In this document: positions 45,022 to 55,604 of the stretch, piece by piece
Position numbering within the stretch: position 1 is the first letter of the stretch
Layout: each line of letters begins with the position of its first letter
Assembly (NCBI GenBank): GCA_964035575.1
Contig: OZ037908.1
Span: forward strand, 434,001 to 498,000
Direction: 5' to 3'
DNA from: Rhynchopus sp. YZ270_cl-10
Taxonomy: Eukaryota > Euglenozoa > Diplonemea > Diplonemida > Diplonemidae
DNA length: 64,000 nt
The notes under the pieces: generated by a model
The model's database searches: none
The model's input: only the letters and a program-made list of their open reading frames with translations
Told to the model about the DNA's origin: nothing
Position numbers and translations under genes: made by a program

Positions 45022-45271
45022 CAAAGGGGGTAGATGGGGAGGGTGGGGGGTTATGGGAGGAGGATGAAGGAAAAGGTTATAGTGTAGTGCATCCTTGGGT
45101 AGGTGTGGAGGGGGAGGGGAGGGGGAGGGGGGATTATGAAGGCAGCCCTCTCGAGACCTGACACGTCCGAGATGAAATGGAAAAAGGGAAAAAAAGCTTC
45201 TTTTTGTGGCGAAGTGATACCAAAAAAAAAAGGGGGTTGAAGAGAGTTAAAACATAACGCAGTGTTTTCTA

Positions 45272-45310
45272 TGAAGATTTTTTTTGTGTGAGAAGCTTAG
45301 GTTCATCTTG
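45272..45310 (+). repeat. Family A hairpin
   Basis: ATGAAGAT, T run, GTGTGAGAAGCTTAGG, TTCATCTTGC; tail AAGAACTTTTTCTTT. Confidence 0.6.
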
Positions 45311-45690
45311 CAAGAACTTTTTCTTTCTCTTTTTTTCTTTTTTTGATGTATTGAAGTGCGTTGCAAGCAGTTGTGGGGGTTGTTCCTCATGCAAGAGAGT
45401 GGAACATGGCCCAGATTGTGAATATGTGTTTTGTCTGTGTGTGTCATTCATCTTTCAAGTATTTTTTTCTTTTGTCAGAATGTTATTTCATTTTCATTTG
45501 GTTTGGTTTGTTTCTGCGTTTTTTTTCCCCCCTTTCTCTTTCTCTTTCTCTTTGGAATTTTATTTTTTTTTTTACTTTATTTGTGGTGGGGGTGGGGGGT
45601 GGAGGAACTGCATGCATGCTGCTGTTTATTGTTTTTTTGTACTGAAATGAAGAATTGGAGGTTTTTATAATATGGGAGTTATAATTTCCC

Positions 45691-45730
45691 AGATGTGTGT
45701 CTGACACGAGACAAAAGGCACAACCATCTT
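45691..45730 (+). repeat. Family A variant hairpin
   Basis: AGATGTGTGTCTGAC, loop ACGAGAC, then AAAAGGCACAACCATCTT. The outer AGATG/CATCTT and ACGAGA loop are kept. Confidence 0.5.
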
Positions 45731-45792
45731 TCAAATCCTTTTTTTCTTTGGGATTCAAAATTTGCATTTTTATGTGCAGCACACTTACTAAA

Positions 45793-46922
45793 GGAACCAG
45801 GCTTCGCGCTAACTTTTGGAAAAAAATCTGAAAAATCGTGTTTCGGGACCAAAAAAACGCACCTCAAATAGTTGTGCGTCAGGGGGTGAAAAAACAGTGT
45901 TTTGTGGCATTTCCGAGCCAATCCCGCGTTGTGGTGGGGCATATTCGGGAAAATGGACAAAATATGAACCCATACTCTTAAACAAGGGGCATTTTCAGGT
46001 CTGAAAACCCAAATTCAGATGAAATTGTGGTGTTTTGACTGGGAACAGGTAGTGCCGCAGGCGCACGGTACCCAACTTTTTTCGTTTTATTTTCCCCTTT
46101 TTTCTGCTTTCTTTTGATTGCACGAGCCGATTGCTCTCCACGGTGGGGTCACATGTGTGCGCAAAAACACTCTAAAGTACTCTTACTCTGAACGATGAGA
46201 TTCCTCTGGTTTTAGTAAGGAACCCCCTGTTTGCAAAAAGTGCGTAAATTTCCTGTGGCTTTTTCCCGCCAAGAGGTCGTTTTGTTGCATTTCCGAACCA
46301 ATCCCGGATTGTGGTGGGGGATGTACGGAAAAATGGACAAAAATGCAGCGACTTAAAATTTGACAAAACATGAGCCCATACTCGTAAACAAGGGTTATTT
46401 TCAGGTCTGAAAACCCAACGTACTGAAGAAGCTATCGGTAACGTAGTGATGGCGGTGGGGTTTCAGTGACCACAGAGAAGAGTGAGAAAACCTAGGACGG
46501 TTATGGCCTCGGAGGGGGTGTGCCCCATGGCGTCCTAATCAATCTTTATCCGTGAGGGAGGGGGGATCATCCTCAGGGGGGATGTGGTGCCGTACTCAAA
46601 ATAAAATGAACTGTACATAAGTACATCGTGTTTAAACATAAAGGAGGGTAGGAACAGGTAGCGCCGCAGGCGCACGGTACCCAACTTTTTTCTTTTTTTC
46701 TTTTCCCTCTTCTCTGCTTTCTTTTGATCGCGCGAGCCGATTGCTCTCCACGGTGGGGTCACATGTGTGTGTGAAAACACTCTAAAGTACCCTTACTATG
46801 AAATATGAGATTCTCTGGTTTTCTTAAGGAAACCCCGGTTTGCAAAAAAAAAACGCACCACAAAAATATCCAAAAATCCCGGGACAAAGGACAGAAGTTA
46901 GCGCAAAGCCTGAAAGGAACCC
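45793..46922. mobile_element. Composite inverted-repeat region with internal direct duplication
   Basis: GGAACCAGGCTTCGCGCTAA at the left matches in reverse GTTAGCGCAAAGCCTGAAAG plus GAAC at the right. Inside, a block of about 200 bp (CGCAGGCGCACGGTACCCAA ... CGATTGCTCTCCACGGTGGG ...) occurs twice, at 46046-46240 and 46648-46855. A second block ending TTTTCAGGTCTGAAAACCCA occurs at about 45900-46010 and 46270-46420. The second block contains, in reverse, the TTGACCCCACCAC/CCGGAAATGC module of the element at 132-1083. Confidence 0.5.
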
Positions 46923-47288
46923 CGTTTATTTTATTTTTTTTTGTGTGGTTCAATCATTCATCTTGCAAAGTTTTCTTTATTTTCCTCCCCCCCTCCCCCC
47001 ATTTCCGCCTTTTTTTGTTATTTTTTTCATGCGCAAAAACGGGCGGAAAAAGCAATGGAAAAAGAAAAAAGAAAATAGAAATAATAATAACATCAACATC
47101 ACGTTATTCGTATTTTGCAACAACAAAAAAACCCCCCCCCATCATATACGTACAACCTGTCATTTTTTTGACATGGGTGATTTTTTTTTTCTCCCCCTCT
47201 CCCCTCCCGTTTTGGATGCGGGTCGCGACTACGTGCCTGCGTACAGCATCCCCACGCTGTGTGTACCAAGTGAAGTGGCTGCGACTCT

Positions 47289-47410
47289 TGGTGCTAAACG
47301 GGGGTTTTACAACTTTTTCACAAATTTTCGTACTTTGCTTGACTTATGTGGGTGTGAAAAAATTGTGAAAACGTTGTGAAAAACCCCGCTCCCCCCCCGA
47401 TATAGCACCA
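47289..47410. mobile_element. Diverged copy of the 9420 foldback element
   Basis: TGGTGCTAAACGGGGG and ATATAGCACCA close the ends; TTTTTCACAAATTTTCG and GTTGTGAAAA are shared with the longer element. The flanks ACTCT and CGCTC do not give a clean duplication. Confidence 0.5.
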
Positions 47411-47439
47411 CGCTCTTCGGTTTTCGAGAACCAAAAAAA

Positions 47440-47495
47440 TGGAGATTACACAAAACTGTGGCAACACAAACCGAGGCAACTGCACTACTCCAACA
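47440..47495 (+). repeat. Family B1, 5' end diverged
   Basis: ATGGAG, ATTACACAAAACTGTGGCAA, ACCGAGGCAACTGCACT, CTCCAACA. Confidence 0.65.
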
Positions 47496-47948
47496 TTTTT
47501 TTTTCAAAAAAAAAAAATAATAATAAAATGCGGAGGCCTGCTTTCTGTAGAAGTATTTGTACTTTAGCTACCATGGAGTGCCTCTATGTGGTACGCATAT
47601 GGAATGGTTATGGTTACGACGTGTTGTGCACCGGGAGAGGCGCATTGATCTTTCAGGTTTTCTTATCCTGGATTGGGCTCGTATAGCCGAAAGTGAAAAA
47701 AGGGGGGGAGATATACGCAGTAACGCCATTGCCCTGTCTTGCTGAGCAAGCATGCAGGAAATGATTCTGCCTTGGAGGGGGGTTTTTTTTTCTTCTTCTT
47801 GTTTGACGGATGGACGTCCCCATTCTTTGCTTTTTTTTTCCAATCGTTGTTTGCTGATGAAATTCAGTTAGTGTCCTTCAGACAAACATCGAAACGGTGG
47901 GGCAGTTTGAAACATAACTATGTCCTTTGCAAATAATTAAAAAAAGAA

Positions 47949-48018
47949 AGTGGAGATTTGCACAAAAAACTGTGGCAACACAAACCGAGACAACTACACT
48001 ACCTCCAACAATTTATCA
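47949..48018 (+). repeat. Family B1 structured repeat
   Basis: AGTGGAG, TTTGCACAAAAAACTGTGGC, ACCGAGACAACTACACT, CCAACAATTTATC. Confidence 0.75.
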
Positions 48019-48486
48019 ATTAAGAAGGTCCTATCAGACTAGAGAGTTTCCAAACCCATCTCTGCCATTTTGGGGGGAACATGTGTACCATGTACATACA
48101 GTAGTCCACATAAATTGGCATCCAAATAAGTTTTGGCGAATTTAGAGCTTTTTTTGGGGGGAAATTTGGCAACCTTTTTTTTGGACGCCAAACATATTTG
48201 GCCTACAGTACAGTACCCAAACCCCCCTGGAGTGACACGAGAGGAGAACCCTTTCCGGGGGCGAGTTGTCAGTGCAAATTTTTTTAAAAAAACCTCTCTC
48301 AGTTATTTACAAACCACGCGATCGCCCCCCCCCCCTTTTTTTTTCTCCCTTTATCTCCCTCAAATTCTTTCCTTCTCTCTAGGGCTGTGTGTTGCACAGT
48401 GAGGCACGCATCAGTATATATTTCAAGTCCCCCCCGTTCCCCTCCGCACACACCCCATCCACATTTGTTCCCTCTCAACCGTGTGT

Positions 48487-48525
48487 AAGGTGACCAAAAA
48501 CAGGAGAGGCTTTCTTAGGTTCATC
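48487..48525 (+). repeat. Family A, diverged copy
   Basis: AAGGTGACC, AACAGGAGAGGCTTTCTTAG, GTTCATCGG. A 4-bp insertion splits the 3' arm. Confidence 0.55.
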
Positions 48526-48673
48526 GGATACAACAGTGGTCCCTCTGTGTTCCTCGATGTGCCTTTTGTGGCTACAGTTTATGGAACAGTTTCGCTTCGG
48601 CTGCGTGAGTCTCTCTTTCTCTCTCTCTCTCTCTCTCGCTCTCTCTTACTCCCGTGGAGTGTCAGCGCCTTGC

Positions 48674-48708
48674 GCCCCAGAGGCGTTTTTTGCACTGTCA
48701 ACTTCACT
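48674..48708 (+). repeat. Family G repeat
   Basis: GCCCCAGAGGCGTTTTTTG, CACTGTCAACTTC. Confidence 0.6.
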
Positions 48709-49105
48709 CCTCTCTTTTTCTGTGTGAGAACAAAGAGAAAGGGAGCAAAAAGACATTATTCCCCCTGTGTTCCCCCCCCTCCCTGCCAGCCCATGCCCGG
48801 ATTATTATTTCTTTTTTTTTTTGAGATTTTTTTTTGTGTGTTTGAAAGCAAATGTAGGTAGTTCTTTTAAAAACGAAACATTGCAAAAAAAAAATAAAAA
48901 AAAATGTGTCCATTTTTCTGGTTTTTTTTTCTTCTTGTTTTTTTCCTCCTTCCATGAAGATATCTTCATGGGAAAAAAACGGGAAAATCTCAGATTTTTT
49001 TTTTGAAGATTTTTTTGGGTCATATCTTCACAGCGGAAACACTGACACACCTTGCATTCAAAAAGGTGTGTCTCAACGTTATTATCAAATCTCACCTTAT
49101 TATTA

Positions 49106-49140
49106 GCTGACTCAGCAACGCGAGGCTTGCGGTTCATCTT
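49106..49140 (+). repeat. Family A hairpin
   Basis: GCTGACTCAGC, loop AACGCGAG, GCTTGCGGTTCATCTT, tail ACAGAC. Confidence 0.65.
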
Positions 49141-49162
49141 ACAGACTTTGCTATTATGTGTT

Positions 49163-49283
49163 AGGGGGATAGTCAGATTTACCCTACCCTATTTTGAAAA
49201 AGTTCAGACGTGCCCTAAAAACCTTTTTACGGCAACTCTAAACTTTTTCAAAAATAGGGTAGGGTAAATCTGACTATCCCCCT
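49163..49283. mobile_element. 121-bp foldback element
   Basis: Arms of about 42 bp are identical but for one inserted base: AGGGGGATAGTCAGATTTAC, CCTACCCTATTTTGAAAAAG at the left and the reverse at the right. The loop is 36 bp. TTA on the left and TTTA on the right may be a TTA/TT target duplication, as for Tourist-like MITEs. Confidence 0.7.
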
Positions 49284-49366
49284 TTAAAAAAAAAAAAACG
49301 ATTTTCCCCCTTCGGTTTTTAGAGGGTAAACAACTGCTCTAATCATTGTCTTCATTTTTTGTGATA

Positions 49367-49402
49367 AAGATGACTAAACACGAGAGACTTTAAGCTCATC
49401 TT
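49367..49402 (+). repeat. Family A hairpin
   Basis: AAGATGACTAAAC, loop ACGAGAG, ACTTTAAGCTCATCTT. Confidence 0.7.
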
Positions 49403-50400
49403 TTTTTAACTTTTCTACATTATTTTTTTGTTTTCCAGATGGTGGTATTTACTCATTTTTCCCCCCTGTTTTTTCCATCTCCACCGTCCACCATCCACCA
49501 TCCACAATTTTTTTTATACCCCTTTTTTTTGCTGATGGGAGGTGTTTCGCTAAAACGCGTCAAAACGATTCGAAAGTGTGCCTTGTTATTCAGCATGTGT
49601 CTCAGTTTTTTTTTCTCCCTCGCCCTCCCACCTTTCCCCCCCTACTCACGAATTTCAGAAGCTGTGACAACTTTCCTGTGGTACTTTCAATGTGTCCACT
49701 TTATCAAACTTCAAAAAAAGTTGGGAACATTTTTGATTCCTCTTCCTATGCTATTTATTGAATGCATATGTTGAAAAAAAAAAACTTCACTTTTCCCCCC
49801 TCCAAGTCTTGACTTCTGATTCTGAGCCTCGAGAAGTCTTTTATCAACAAAACGACAAAAAAAAGGTGGTTCAAAAAAAAGAAGCCAACCTTTGTATAGT
49901 GCAGACTAGCTGTGGTTGTTGCGTTGCACTAATCCAATTTAGGTCAAGATATTGCTCAGTCATTTGCCCAACAATAAAAAGAAAATAGGGAAGAGCTGCG
50001 TACCCAGGATTCCTGAGGGTCTTCACACCACTTCATTTTGCGAATCGCTTAAAATAAACACACATTAACATCATATCAATTCAACGAACAACAAACAAAT
50101 TAAAAGGCTATTTTTTTTCTTGAGTTCACGGACGATTTAGCGTTATCCTTTTGGCTGCCGTGTGTACCTTGACCCACAAAGACCTTACTACGCTCTTCCC
50201 CAGACCCATTTTCCATTCACATATTTGTCACACACATGCGCTGTCCTTCTTTGCGAGCAAACGCGCTAATAAATGTGTTTTTTTTTTTTTGGGGGGGGGG
50301 GGGGAGGTCAGACGAAAGGGGCGGTTACCTTGTCTTGACACAGCGGGGGGGGGACGAAGTGTGTCGTCTCCTCCATTTCCTCTCGTTGTCCGCTAGGGGA

Positions 50401-50512
50401 TATGCGAAAGAGGATACATAGTACTCTCATACAAAAGTAACGCACCCCTTCTTCCTCTCTGACTTCATTGTCTACAGCACTGCTAATCAAATAAGAGCAT
50501 AAAAGCACTTTC
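50401..50512 (+). repeat. Family D repeat, full copy
   Basis: Starts GAAAGAGGATACATAGTACT then CTCATACAAAAGTAACGCAC, CTTCTTCCTCTCTGACTTCA, a TTGTCTACAGCACTGCTAAT block and CAAATAAGAGCATAAAAGCA. Confidence 0.8.
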
Positions 50513-50841
50513 AAAACAAAAAAGAAAAAAAAACATTTTCAAACTCCCATCGTCCGCAAGAGGACATATGCGTGACTTTTTTTTTTGTATTGGATCCCAG
50601 GGGAGGTAACCGCCCCGTCTACTCAATGCAAGGTTAACCTCTGGCTAGGGTATATATAAATGCTGGGCTGGCTTTCCCCAATGTTGATAAAATAAGACAG
50701 GGGGGGTTTTTTTGGTTAGGTGTGTTCTGTATGTGAGACAGATTCACCGTTCTGATCTTTTCTTCAAACCCCTCAAGGCCGTTTCCCCGTTCCCTGTAAG
50801 GTATTATTTATTCTTTGTCTTTTATATTTCAAAAAAAGGAC

Positions 50842-50888
50842 AGTGGGGCTTGCACAATGTGGCAACTACACTATTCCAACAATTTTTC
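50842..50888 (+). repeat. Family B1, minimal form
   Basis: AGTGGGGCTTGCACAATGTG, GCAACTACACTATTCCAACA. It lacks the CACAAACCGAGG block, so the two stems TTGCAC/GTGGCAA and AGTG/CACT are seen in their simplest form. A family E copy follows 28 bp later. Confidence 0.75.
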
Positions 50889-50916
50889 AAAAAAAAAAAA
50901 TTATTTAAAGTACAAT

Positions 50917-50975
50917 AGCCTTCGGGCGAGATTGAGTACAGATCCTGCACTATGTAGGTGATTGTCGACACAACA
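50917..50975 (+). repeat. Family E repeat
   Basis: GCCTTCGGGCGAGATTGAGT, ACAGATCCTGCACTATGTAG, GTGATTGTCGACACAAC. Confidence 0.65.
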
Positions 50976-51392
50976 AAAAATAAGCTGAATTAAAAAAAAA
51001 AACAAAATGCACAAAAAAAAGGGTGCATCAAATTACTGTTTTGAACAACCAGGGGATTGAATTCCTGACCTGGCTCTCCCTCTCTGCTTGCTGTTTTGGA
51101 AAAAAAAAAGGTTGCCACTCCGTTTTTTCTTCTTCTTTTGATGATGTTTTTTGTTCTCCTGTGTGGAGAGGAGGGGGAGGGGGGACGAAGGGAATGGGTA
51201 AACAAAGGTGGGATAGAATTTCATCTTTTTCATCTTTTCTTTTTTTTTTTTTTTTTTTTTTTGTTCATTTTGTTTTTGTTTTTTTTTCAAGCAGGCGTAG
51301 CCTTATGTGTCATCAGCATACATGGCGTCTTCCTGTCTATCTAAACTTCGTGTTTTTCTGCCTTTTTCTGCCTCGTTTTTTTTAGTGTTTTG

Positions 51393-51430
51393 TTGGTGAC
51401 TAAAGCACTGTAATGCTTAAGTTCATCGTA
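51393..51430 (+). repeat. Family A hairpin
   Basis: TTGGTGACTAAAGC, loop ACTGTAAT, GCTTAAGTTCATCG. Confidence 0.65.
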
Positions 51431-51489
51431 CAAAAAAAAAAAAAACTTCTTTTTGTTTTTCTTCATTCTCACCCAACGTGTGTTTTGTT

Positions 51490-51631
51490 TCAGATGTAAA
51501 CCACGAAATGGATGTGGGACTGCATGGTTGGGGGTGTCCACCCTACGGTACTGCCGGTCATTTGTACCAAAGGTACACTGTTCACGAGAGGGCTGTCGTA
51601 TTTCAAGTCAACTTTGTTTTGTTGAGTATTT
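51490..51631 (+). repeat. Family C repeat, full copy
   Basis: TCAGATGTAAACCACGAAAT, GGACTGCATGGTTGGGGGTG, CTACGGTACTGCCGGTCATT, TGTACCAAAGGTACACTGTT, CACGAGAGGGCT, TATTTCAAGTCAACTTTG, TGTTGAGTATTT. Confidence 0.8.
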
Positions 51632-51910
51632 TTCATCTTTTACCCCTCTCTCTCTCTCTCTTTTATTATGTTTGCACGCAAACAAAAAAAAGAGAGAAAA
51701 AAAACCCCCTCCAGAAATTATCAAAACCTGGCCAGTGCAGAATTATTCACTTTTTAAAAAAATTTCCCCCCTCCAAAAATAGCAAAAGTTTTTGAATAAA
51801 AAAAAATCGATCAAAATTCGCAAAAGAAAGAAGGAAAAAAAAAAATCAAGGGAGCAATGCGCCAAGGTTATTTTTTAACACCGATTTTAGAAATTTTGTG
51901 TTTTTTTGGC

Positions 51911-52480
51911 AGTAAATCAACTTCCACTCCACTAATCTAATCGAGTAAAAATATGGTGGACTCAGCGGAGGTCAGTCCCGGCGGGGAAAATGCAGAAATC
52001 AGCACAATAGTGCCTTTGTGAGATGCTCAAATGCAAAAATGGACCCCATTTTTGGGTGTATTTTTTAGGGGTCCCACGGAGGACGTGATTTTGAAGTGAA
52101 AATTTTTGTCAAAAAAAAAGTGAAAAATTACTATGTCGAGCTTTTGTGTGAAATAAAGCCAATGCAGAAATTTTTGAGTGTTTTTGACCATCTGTGGGTA
52201 GCGCATATTTTTTCTAGCAAAAGTGGCTTTTTTGGGAATTTTTTGGGAATTTTGCACTTTTGTCGGAAATGGAAAAATAATACGACAGTGAAGTTATGGT
52301 GGAGGATTTTTTTTGGGTTTTGTATTTGAACGATCTGGTGCAAATGAAGTGAATGCCTGAAATTTTGACGACTTTCGAGACAATTTTTCGAACTCAGAAA
52401 AAAAATTGTCGGCGGGGGGATTTTGGGGATTTTTGACCGAGATCTGACTTTTTTGGAAGGTGGACTTGAAGAAAACCTTG
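51911..52480. repeat. Left flank segment of the satellite region
   Basis: Normal-complexity AT-rich DNA with no gene. Its CCACTCCACTAATC...CGAG block resembles 53331-53380. Its GATTTTGAAGTGAAAATTTT...AATTACTATGTCGAG block resembles 55634-55692. The three segments look like diverged direct copies of one larger repeat unit that surrounds the arrays. Confidence 0.45.
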
Positions 52481-53235
52481 AAAAATTTTCCGCTCGCTTC
52501 GCTCGCGGATCTAATTTTTTTTACTAATGCTTGGTATTGTGTAATTGTTTTTGTATTGTGTTCGCTCGCGAACACAATACAAAAACAATTACACAATATT
52601 CCCGCGCGCGAAGCGCGCGGGAAAAAAATTTTACGGGTAGTTTTTATGAGTAGTTTTTCCGCGAGCGGAAAAAGTAAATTCCCGCGCGTGAAGCGCGCGG
52701 GAAAAATTTTTACGGGTAGTTGTTCCACGAGCGAAGCGAGCGGGAAAATTTTTTAGGGGTAGTTTTTCTGCGAGCGAAGCGAGCGGAAAAAGTATATTCC
52801 CGCGCGCGAAGCGCGCGGGAAAAATTTTTTTGAGTAGTTTTTCCGCGAGCGAAGCGAGCGGGAAAAATTTTAGGGGTAGTTTTTCTGCGAGCGAAGCGAG
52901 CGGTAAAAACTTTAGGGGTAGTTTTTCTGCGAGCGAAGCGAGCGGGGAAAACTTTTACGGGTAGTTTTCCGAGTAGTTTTTCCGCGAGCGAAGCGAGCGG
53001 GGAAAAATTTTTAGGGGTAGTTTTTCTGCGAGCGAAGCGAGCGGGGAAAAACTTTTACGGGTAGTTTTTCCGCGAGCGAAGCGAGCGGTAAAAACTTTAG
53101 GGGTAGTTTTTCTGCGAGCGAAGCGAGCGGGTAAAACTTTTACGGGTAGTTTTCCGAGTAGTTTTTCCGCGAGCGAAGCGAGCGGGGAAAAATTTTTAAG
53201 GTGTACCTCCGCGAGCGAAGCGAACGGAAAATTTT
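52480..53235. repeat. Tandem array of GC palindromes
   Basis: About a dozen imperfect units of 38-50 bp, each made of an AT spacer such as GGGTAGTTTTT and a GC core GCGAGCGAAGCGAGCGG, or in three units CGCGCGCGAAGCGCGCGGG. Each core can fold on itself. Unit-to-unit changes are mostly in spacer length. The minus strand reads as an ARFARGKTT-like repeat, which I regard as non-coding. The same kind of core occurs in the element at 5033-5607. Confidence 0.8.
52535..52598. repeat. Perfect 64-bp palindrome
   Basis: Arms of 31 bp start TATTGTGTAATTGTTTTTGT and meet at GTTCGC-TC-GCGAAC with only two unpaired bases. No mismatch is visible. Confidence 0.85.
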
Positions 53236-53677
53236 TTTTTTTGCAATTTTTGGGCAAAGTTCAAAAATCCCAGCTAAAAATGGTCGGGAATGTTCTGCCG
53301 GGATTTTTGGACGGGTAACCAGGGGGTGATAACAAATATCTACTCCACTAATCGGGTCGAGAAAAAATGTCGTGAATTCGAGAGGGTTGTCATTCGGTTC
53401 AAAACGACACAACTTATCCACAGAAAAGTTTTTGATTTTGTCCCTACACACTCCACAAAAATCCGGTGCGACCAACGAAAAATTCTTTTTCTGATTTCGT
53501 TTCTTTCTTTATCAGACTAGCTTAAACTCAGATAACAGTTTTTATTTTTGGGATTGAAATCAGCGGATCGAATTGAGTTAAATGCGGGGTCGTAGGCTCA
53601 AAAATTTGCATCTGTGGTTTATTAAGTGAACGAGGCCCAGAGTATACGCCTAACGATATCTTGGCTGATATATGAAC

Positions 53678-53965
53678 CTGTACTGTACTGTACTGTACTG
53701 TACTGTACTGTACTGTACTGTACTGTACTGTACTGTACTGTACTGTACTGTACTGTACTGTACTGTACTGTACTGTACTGTACTGTACTGTACTGTACTG
53801 TACTGTACTGTACTGTACTGTACTGTACTGTACTGTACTGTACTGTACTGTACTGTACTGTACTGTACTGTACTGTACTGTACTGTACTGTACTGTACTG
53901 TACTGTACTGTACTGTACTGTACTGTACTGTACTGTACTGTACTGTACTGTACTGTACTGTACTG
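53678..53965. repeat. (CTGTA)n microsatellite, about 57 copies
   Basis: Uninterrupted 5-bp tandem array of 288 bp. All six frames are open because the unit contains no stop in any phase. Confidence 0.95.
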
Positions 53966-55600
53966 TGTACTGTGTACTGTGTACTGTGTACTGTGTACTG
54001 TGTACTGTGTACTGTGTACTGTGTACTGTGTACTGTGTACTGTGTACTGTGTACTGTGTACTGTGTACTGTGTACTGTGTACTGTGTACTGTGTACTGTG
54101 TACTGTGTACTGTGTACTGTGTACTGTGTACTGTGTACTGTGTACTGTGTACTGTGTACTGTGTACTGTGTACTGTGTACTGTGTACTGTGTACTGTGTA
54201 CTGTGTACTGTGTACTGTGTACTGTGTACTGTGTACTGTGTACTGTGTACTGTGTACTGTGTACTGTGTACTGTGTACTGTGTACTGTGTACTGTGTACT
54301 GTGTACTGTGTACTGTGTACTGTGTACTGTGTACTGTGTACTGTGTACTGTGTACTGTGTACTGTGTACTGTGTACTGTGTACTGTGTACTGTGTACTGT
54401 GTACTGTGTACTGTGTACTGTGTACTGTGTACTGTGTACTGTGTACTGTGTACTGTGTACTGTGTACTGTGTACTGTGTACTGTGTACTGTGTACTGTGT
54501 ACTGTGTACTGTGTACTGTGTACTGTGTACTGTGTACTGTGTACTGTGTACTGTGTACTGTGTACTGTGTACTGTGTACTGTGTACTGTGTACTGTGTAC
54601 TGTGTACTGTGTACTGTGTACTGTGTACTGTGTACTGTGTACTGTGTACTGTGTACTGTGTACTGTGTACTGTGTACTGTGTACTGTGTACTGTGTACTG
54701 TGTACTGTGTACTGTGTACTGTGTACTGTGTACTGTGTACTGTGTACTGTGTACTGTGTACTGTGTACTGTGTACTGTGTACTGTGTACTGTGTACTGTG
54801 TACTGTGTACTGTGTACTGTGTACTGTGTACTGTGTACTGTGTACTGTGTACTGTGTACTGTGTACTGTGTACTGTGTACTGTGTACTGTGTACTGTGTA
54901 CTGTGTACTGTGTACTGTGTACTGTGTACTGTGTACTGTGTACTGTGTACTGTGTACTGTGTACTGTGTACTGTGTACTGTGTACTGTGTACTGTGTACT
55001 GTGTACTGTGTACTGTGTACTGTGTACTGTGTACTGTGTACTGTGTACTGTGTACTGTGTACTGTGTACTGTGTACTGTGTACTGTGTACTGTGTACTGT
55101 GTACTGTGTACTGTGTACTGTGTACTGTGTACTGTGTACTGTGTACTGTGTACTGTGTACTGTGTACTGTGTACTGTGTACTGTGTACTGTGTACTGTGT
55201 ACTGTGTACTGTGTACTGTGTACTGTGTACTGTGTACTGTGTACTGTGTACTGTGTACTGTGTACTGTGTACTGTGTACTGTGTACTGTGTACTGTGTAC
55301 TGTGTACTGTGTACTGTGTACTGTGTACTGTGTACTGTGTACTGTGTACTGTGTACTGTGTACTGTGTACTGTGTACTGTGTACTGTGTACTGTGTACTG
55401 TGTACTGTGTACTGTGTACTGTGTACTGTGTACTGTGTACTGTGTACTGTGTACTGTGTACTGTGTACTGTGTACTGTGTACTGTGTACTGTGTACTGTG
55501 TACTGTGTACTGTGTACTGTGTACTGTGTACTGTGTACTGTGTACTGTGTACTGTGTACTGTGTACTGTGTACTGTGTACTGTGTACTGTGTACTGTGTA
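53966..55600. repeat. (CTGTGTA)n minisatellite, about 233 copies
   Basis: Directly continues the 5-bp array with a unit longer by TG. About 1635 bp with no interruption that I can see. The plus frames read as Tyr-Cys-Val-Leu-Cys-Thr-Val repeats and the minus frames as Gln-Tyr-Thr-Val-His-Ser-Thr. These reflect the lack of stops in the unit and are not genes. Confidence 0.95.
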
Positions 55601-55604
55601 AAAA

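Larger units (their letters stand above)
45022..51910. other. Intergenic region with mixed repeats
   Basis: No protein gene is recognised. It holds family A, B1, C, D, E and G copies, a composite inverted-repeat region (45793-46922), foldback elements at 47289 and 49163, and CT-rich runs. A normal-complexity stretch at about 47530-47760 is open on the plus strand (MYFSYHGVPLCG...), but I recognise nothing in it. Confidence 0.6.

Noticed and set aside
47557-47745. 62-codon plus-strand frame with ordinary composition
   Set aside because: No recognisable motif, no splice support and no clear start context; too short to claim.
52480-53235. CRISPR-like spaced palindromic repeats
   Set aside because: Spacers are not unique but variants of one AT stretch, no cas genes exist, and the genome is eukaryotic.
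52955-53475. Minus-strand frames with ARFARGKTT repeats
   Set aside because: Translation of the GC-palindrome array with variable spacer lengths; no conserved frame between units.
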